DNA from: Phycisphaeraceae bacterium
Lineage (GTDB): Bacteria; Planctomycetota; Phycisphaerae; Phycisphaerales; UBA1924
Direction: 5' to 3'
Assembly (NCBI GenBank): GCA_019636655.1
Contig: JAHBXB010000005.1
Span: 1 to 64,000, forward strand
Length of the DNA: 64,000 nucleotides
Every line of letters starts with the position of its first letter. The first letter of the stretch is position 1. Both the position numbers and the translations under genes were made by a program. This document shows positions 59,868-64,000 of the stretch, one piece after another. The notes under the pieces are model-generated. The model was not told the origin of the DNA. It ran no database searches and worked only from the letters and a program-made list of their open reading frames with translations.

Positions 59868-61094
59868 ATGGCGAACTATCGATTCCAGGTCAGGAACCCT
59901 CGCGGCGAGGTGCAGATCGGCGTGATGGCCGCGGACAGCGCGGCGGCGGCCGCCGCGATCCTGCGGGCGCAGGGGTCGCACGTGCTGGCGGTGAACCCGG
60001 TGCAGGCCGGGGCGGTTGACGGGAGCTGGGCCGAGTGGCTGGGGCGTGTGAACGCGGGGAAGCCGAAGCAGAAGCATGTTCTGGACTTCACGACGCAGCT
60101 GGCGGTGATGATCCGCGCGGGCATCAACATCCGCGCGGCGCTGGACGGGATCGCGGAGCAGACGGAGCACCCGTCGTTCAAGAAGGTGATCCAGGGACTG
60201 AAGACGGACGTCGAGGCGGGCAAGCAGTTCTCCGAGGCGATCGCGCGGCACCCGAAGCTGTTCGGGCCGCTGTACGTGAACATGGTGCGGGCGTCGGAGA
60301 TGTCGGGCTCGTTCGCGGAGATGCTGGATCGGATCGCGGGGTACATCGGGCAGCAGATCGAGACGCGGAAGATGGTGATCGGCGCCGCGATCTACCCGGG
60401 CGTGATCGCGACGATGGCGGTGGCGGTGACGATCTTCCTGCTGACGTTCGTGCTGCCGAAGTTCGCGGCGGTGTTCCAGGGCAAGGAGGACGTGCTGCCG
60501 TGGGCGACGAAGTTCCTGATGGGGCTGAGCGAGTTCATGGTGAACCACTGGTACTACGTGGTGGGGGCGATGGTGGCGGCGGTGGCGGGGATCTGGGCGT
60601 TCTCGCGGACGGACGTGGGAGCGTTCTGGTTCGACCGGATGCGGCTGAGCGTGCCGGTGGTGAAGAGCATGTTCCGGGCGCTGTACATCAGCCGCTCGCT
60701 GCAGACGATGGGGCAGCTCATCAACGCGGGCGTGCCGATGCTGGACACGATCGCGATCACGGGCGACATCTCGGGGAACCGGCTGTACAAGGACTTGTGG
60801 CGGAGCGTGTACACGTCGGTGAAGCAGGGCAAGAAGATCGCGCAGCCGCTGACCAAGAGCCGGCTGCTGCCGCGCGCGGTGGTGCAGATGATCGCGGCGG
60901 GAGAGGAGTCCGGTAAGCTCGGCGAGGTGCTCGACGAGATATCGGTCTACTACGCGAAGCTGCTGAAGGACCGGATCAAGGCGGTGACGTCGATGATCGA
61001 GCCCATCATGATCATTCTTATGGGCTCGGTGGTCGGGTTTATCGCGATGGCGATCATCCTGCCCATCTTCAAGATGAGTTCGATCGTGAAGTGA
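59868..61094 (+). CDS. pilC: Type IV pilus/type II secretion inner-membrane platform protein
   Basis: PilC/GspF forms the inner-membrane platform for pilus assembly. The 408-aa protein has two GspF domains: FTTQLAVMIRAGINIRAALDGIAEQ (about 74-98) and SRSLQTMGQLINAGVPMLDTIAI (about 280-302), each followed by helical repeats and membrane helices (about 175-200, 225-245 and 375-400). Spacing from pilT is 77 bp. Length and order match the family. Confidence 0.92.
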   Translation: MANYRFQVRNPRGEVQIGVMAADSAAAAAAILRAQGSHVLAVNPVQAGAVDGSWAEWLGRVNAGKPKQKHVLDFTTQLAVMIRAGINIRAALDGIAEQTEHPSFKKVIQGLKTDVEAGKQFSEAIARHPKLFGPLYVNMVRASEMSGSFAEMLDRIAGYIGQQIETRKMVIGAAIYPGVIATMAVAVTIFLLTFVLPKFAAVFQGKEDVLPWATKFLMGLSEFMVNHWYYVVGAMVAAVAGIWAFSRTDVGAFWFDRMRLSVPVVKSMFRALYISRSLQTMGQLINAGVPMLDTIAITGDISGNRLYKDLWRSVYTSVKQGKKIAQPLTKSRLLPRAVVQMIAAGEESGKLGEVLDEISVYYAKLLKDRIKAVTSMIEPIMIILMGSVVGFIAMAIILPIFKMSSIVK

Positions 61095-61162
61095 CCGAAA
61101 GAGGGGGTATGTGCGCGGATCGGGCGGGCGGAGGCGCCGTCCGACGCGGAAGGGGGACGGCC

Positions 61163-61900
61163 ATGTCGAGGAGCGGCACGTTGGGTGCGCGTGAGTATCA
61201 GAACCCGAGGCGGGCGGGGCGGGCGGCGCGGCGGGTGCGCGGCCGGCGCGGTTTTACGCTGATCGAGACGGCGCTGACGACGGTGATCGTGGGCGTCGGC
61301 GTGCTGGCGCTGATCGAGTCGCAGCAGGCGTTCATGAAGAGCAACGACTGGTCGACGCACGCGGCGACGGCGGCGTACCTGGCGAACGAGATCCGCGAGA
61401 TGACGCGGAAGCTGCCCAAGCACGACCCGGTGACGGGGCTGACGATCCAGACATCGGGGGGGAACTCGGTGGTGGTGGGGTGGGGGCCGGAGCCGGGCGA
61501 GGTCCGGGTGCAGGACTTTGACGACATCGACGACTTTGACGGGATGACGTTCAGGCCGGGCGGGACTCTGCTGGTCAGCGACGGGGACCTGCCCGGGCCG
61601 GTGGATGCGTTTGGGAACGTGATCCCGCAGATTCTAAACGATGGGACGGTGGTGCTGGACGGGGAGGGGAACCCGGCGCCGCTGCAGGGGTGGTCGCAGA
61701 TCGTGCGGGTGGAGAAGGTCGATCCGTTCAACTTCTCGACGGTGAGGCCGCATGGGTATGAGGTGGCGCCGAACCTGCCGGACTTCGAGGGTCTGCGGGT
61801 GGATCAGTTCCCTCTGCAGGTGACGGTGATCGTGCAGTACCAGGGGCCGTTTGACGCGGCGCCCCAGACGGTGGCGACGGTGGTGTGGGTGGTGCCATAA
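61163..61900 (+). CDS. Prepilin-type minor (pseudo)pilin
   Basis: The 245-aa protein has a long basic N-terminal stretch (about 1-29) before the prepilin motif RG^FTLIETALTTVIVGVGVLALIE. It then has an unrecognised mature domain ending TVATVVWVVP. The leader is longer than the usual 6-10 residues but has the invariant Gly-Phe and Glu5. ATG 61163, preceded by GGGGG, was preferred; an in-frame GTG at 61091 overlaps the pilC stop (GTGA) and would add 24 residues. Context suggests a minor pilin that joins PilC and the next PilX-like protein. Confidence 0.8.
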   Translation: MSRSGTLGAREYQNPRRAGRAARRVRGRRGFTLIETALTTVIVGVGVLALIESQQAFMKSNDWSTHAATAAYLANEIREMTRKLPKHDPVTGLTIQTSGGNSVVVGWGPEPGEVRVQDFDDIDDFDGMTFRPGGTLLVSDGDLPGPVDAFGNVIPQILNDGTVVLDGEGNPAPLQGWSQIVRVEKVDPFNFSTVRPHGYEVAPNLPDFEGLRVDQFPLQVTVIVQYQGPFDAAPQTVATVVWVVP

Positions 61901-61965
61901 GGGCGCGGCGGAGCGGCGTCGTCGGTGTGGCGGGTTTGGGCGCGGAGGCGGACAGGGGCCAGGCG

Positions 61966-64000
61966 ATGAAGGTTCGAAGCCAAGGGAATCGGACGACGGG
62001 ACGGCAGAGGGCGTGGCTGCGGTCCAGGCGCGGCGTGGCGAGCGTGCTGGCGATGATGTTCGTCGTGCTCTTCGGCTCGCTGGCGGTGGCGATGGCGATC
62101 GTGAGCAAGGGGAACCTGCGCACGGCGCAGACGCACCTGCACGTGATCCGCGCGATGGGCGCGGCGGAGACGGGGCTGGAACTCGCGAAGAAGCGGCTGT
62201 CGGATGCGGCGGCGCGGTTCGTGATCGAGAAGGGCGCGATCGACCAGGACTACGGCACGCGGCTGTGGGCCGGGACGCTGGGGAGCGGGGACGGTCAGGT
62301 CGTGGTGCTCGGTCCGCAGGACGGGCACAGCGAGGGGGCGACGCCGCGGGGCATCGCCGATGCGCTGGTAAGCGTCCACGGGGCCGACGGGAACGTGGTG
62401 ACGATCCCTGGGGTGGTGAGCACTCCGGTGGTGACGACGGCGCCGTCGGGGACGGACACCACGGTGTACTCGGGGAGCAACTGGGTGGTGACGCCGGCGA
62501 TCGCGGTGGACGGCTCGGCGACGGACGAGGGGTCCGGGCCGGCGGCGTTCCAGATCACGTATGCGCCGCTCGCGACGGGGACCGGGGTGCGGGTGATCGT
62601 GACGGGGTACTCGAGCGTGACGGACCTGGGCTCGTCGTACACGGGGTCGTACGACCGGCTGAACAACCGGTACCGGCCGCTGTCGCGCGTGCTGGAGCAG
62701 GACTTCCGGATCGAGAAGCGGCACCGGCACGCGATGCTGAGCCCCAGCCGCATCATGATCGGGAAGAACGTGCTGGTGAACGGAAAGTTGGGGGCGCGGT
62801 ACACCGACGTGACGCAGAACAACGGGCATCCGATCGAGATGAGGTCGGACTTCAAGGGGATGTCGCCGGTCCTGGACACGAAGCTGCAGCGGCTGCTCGA
62901 CAAGCTGGCGGACTACGACGTTGACGGGGACAACCGGCTGCGGGTGGGGCATCCGATCGAGGGGCAGGGGATGCCCGAGCCGGAGGACTTCGACGGTGAC
63001 GGTGCGCCCGACAACGCGTTCGCGGACGTGACCGGGGATGGGTACGTCGATGAGTTCGACGTGTTCATCAGTCACTACGACACGAACGGGGACGGGCGGG
63101 TGGTGCTGTCGTCTCGCCTGACGACGGGGACGCCGGCGGAGGGCTCGAGCCCGGAGTTCACGGCGGACGACGACCTGGCGCTGCTGCTGGACTCGGCCAT
63201 GCCGGACCGGAACCGCAACGGCGTGTTCGGCTTCGAGGACGACAACCGCAACGGGCGGTGGGACGCGGGGGAGCGGCTGCTGGACTTTGATGCGCGCAAC
63301 GGGGTTTACCCGGATCGCGTGCTGGGGTGGCGGGACGGGGTGATCGACAAGAAGGATGCGTACGCAAAGGTGAAGGGCCGGCTGGTGTTCACGGCGACGC
63401 AGAGCGCGTGGCAGACGGCGCAGGGGGACGTGCACCAGCACCTGCGCGGGCCGATCGTGCCGACCGACGGGCAGTCGGCGACGCGGTATGACGCTCCTGA
63501 CCGGGAGGCGCCGGCGCTGTCGGCGGCGAGTTTCACGAACTCGCAGACGCCGCTGCGGGCGGCCGCGGACGGGGCGTCGTTCGCGGACCAGGTGGCGGCG
63601 CAGCTGGGCGTGGGCGCGGCGGACCTGCCGGGGTATACCGAGGCGAGCACGGACCCGACGGCGCCGCGGTACTTCCGGAGCGACCTGGACGATGCGGCGG
63701 TGTACGCGCAGACGGGGCGGCACCTGTACGAGCACGTGCCGTTCAACGCGCCCGCGTACTCGGACTACTACTACCGGGCGCGGTACGAGAACATGCACTT
63801 CAAGAACGTGCAGATCCCTGCGGGCAACAACGGGCTGTTCATCAACTGCACGTTCGCCGGGGCGACGTACGTCAGGACGGCGACGCAGAACACGCACCCG
63901 AACTGGTCGCTGTATGGCAAGATGGACTGGAACGAGACCGCGGGGCGCCCGGTGGCGAACACGCAGCCGCTGGACAAGAGCGACTTCCTGCGGTACACGA
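61966..64000 (+). CDS. PilX-like minor pilin with Ca-binding-type repeats (partial, runs off window)
   Basis: From ATG 61966 the frame is open to the window end (678 codons). The N-terminus, RRGVASVLAMMFVVLFGSLAVAMAIVSKGNLR, is a hydrophobic segment of the PilX type without the classical GFTLIE, followed by a helix ending GAAETGLELAKKRL. The mature part carries at least six EF-hand-like loops between about 325 and 440: DVDGDNRL, DFDGDGAPDN, DVTGDGYVDEFD, DTNGDGRV, DRNRNGVFGFED, DDNRNGRWDAGE. The later part is a mixed beta-rich sequence. An adhesin-like tip protein that depends on calcium is plausible, but this is inference. Confidence 0.7.
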   Translation, partial: MKVRSQGNRTTGRQRAWLRSRRGVASVLAMMFVVLFGSLAVAMAIVSKGNLRTAQTHLHVIRAMGAAETGLELAKKRLSDAAARFVIEKGAIDQDYGTRLWAGTLGSGDGQVVVLGPQDGHSEGATPRGIADALVSVHGADGNVVTIPGVVSTPVVTTAPSGTDTTVYSGSNWVVTPAIAVDGSATDEGSGPAAFQITYAPLATGTGVRVIVTGYSSVTDLGSSYTGSYDRLNNRYRPLSRVLEQDFRIEKRHRHAMLSPSRIMIGKNVLVNGKLGARYTDVTQNNGHPIEMRSDFKGMSPVLDTKLQRLLDKLADYDVDGDNRLRVGHPIEGQGMPEPEDFDGDGAPDNAFADVTGDGYVDEFDVFISHYDTNGDGRVVLSSRLTTGTPAEGSSPEFTADDDLALLLDSAMPDRNRNGVFGFEDDNRNGRWDAGERLLDFDARNGVYPDRVLGWRDGVIDKKDAYAKVKGRLVFTATQSAWQTAQGDVHQHLRGPIVPTDGQSATRYDAPDREAPALSAASFTNSQTPLRAAADGASFADQVAAQLGVGAADLPGYTEASTDPTAPRYFRSDLDDAAVYAQTGRHLYEHVPFNAPAYSDYYYRARYENMHFKNVQIPAGNNGLFINCTFAGATYVRTATQNTHPNWSLYGKMDWNETAGRPVANTQPLDKSDFLRYT

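Overview
The window looks like chromosomal DNA from a Planctomycetota bacterium, most likely class Phycisphaerae. This is inferred, not proven by a marker tree. The supporting signs are strongly G+C-rich coding (roughly 70% by eye, not computed), a Gram-negative lipopolysaccharide set (KdsD, KdsC, LptC-like), secreted proteins ending in paired dockerin-like DxDxNG motifs, prepilin-type GFTLIE proteins, a large PurL without a glutaminase domain, and several small proteins of a planctomycete character. No insertion sequence, integrase, CRISPR array or rRNA operon is visible. Most very long ORFs on the opposite strand are composition artefacts of the high G+C content.

Layout. 1-1085: edge of a minus-strand gene, a non-coding stretch packed with inverted repeats, then an AbrB-type antitoxin/Doc toxin pair. 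1098-3137: tandem copies of a membrane/zinc-ribbon module. 3225-3470: orphan L7/L12-CTD-like protein. 3467-9234 (minus): kdsD-kdsC-LptC-like-alcohol dehydrogenase operon. 9313-18247: scpA, aspartate aminotransferase, rpsO-pnp, cold-shock protein, histidine kinase, small lipoprotein, TIM-barrel protein, queG. 18356-20536 (minus): secreted dockerin-tailed protein with a structured leader. 20973-28548 (minus): valS followed by a HExxH lipoprotein, an MBL hydrolase, a hotdog-type protein and a polytopic membrane protein. 28792-33602: TPR protein, SDR, and a minus-strand set of a secretin-N-domain protein, a sigma factor and a membrane protein with four-base overlaps. 33805-34939: prfB with a programmed +1 frameshift. 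34989-38013: small proteins, a fourth (degraded) zinc-ribbon membrane protein, a DtxR-type regulator divergent from a prepilin-like gene. 38201-43273: psd-pss and the ligase-associated helicase/PdeM pair. 43285-47571 (minus): M16 peptidase, tRNA-Thr(CGT), secreted beta-propeller. 47631-52770: hflX, MFS exporter, a minus-strand gene without its own stop, and a low-complexity TPR lipoprotein. 52915-58521: DinB-like, RRM protein, small anchored protein, purL, rnhA. 58732-64000: type IV pilus-like genes pilT, pilC, a prepilin and a PilX-like minor pilin that runs off the window.

How the genes work together. Core processes dominate: envelope lipid and LPS synthesis (kds/lpt, psd/pss), translation and RNA turnover (valS, prfB, rpsO-pnp, hflX, queG, tRNA-Thr), DNA and chromosome maintenance (scpA, rnhA, Lhr-type helicase/PdeM) and a type IV pilus or pseudopilus system. 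The most unusual points are: the prfB frameshift site uses UAA rather than UGA; ValS and PurL each carry an in-frame, lower-G+C insertion; a secretin-N-domain/sigma/membrane-protein operon may be a signalling cascade; a near-identical 15-bp palindrome lies at two promoters in the toxin-antitoxin region; and a membrane/zinc-ribbon family shows tandem duplication, in-frame fusion and decay.
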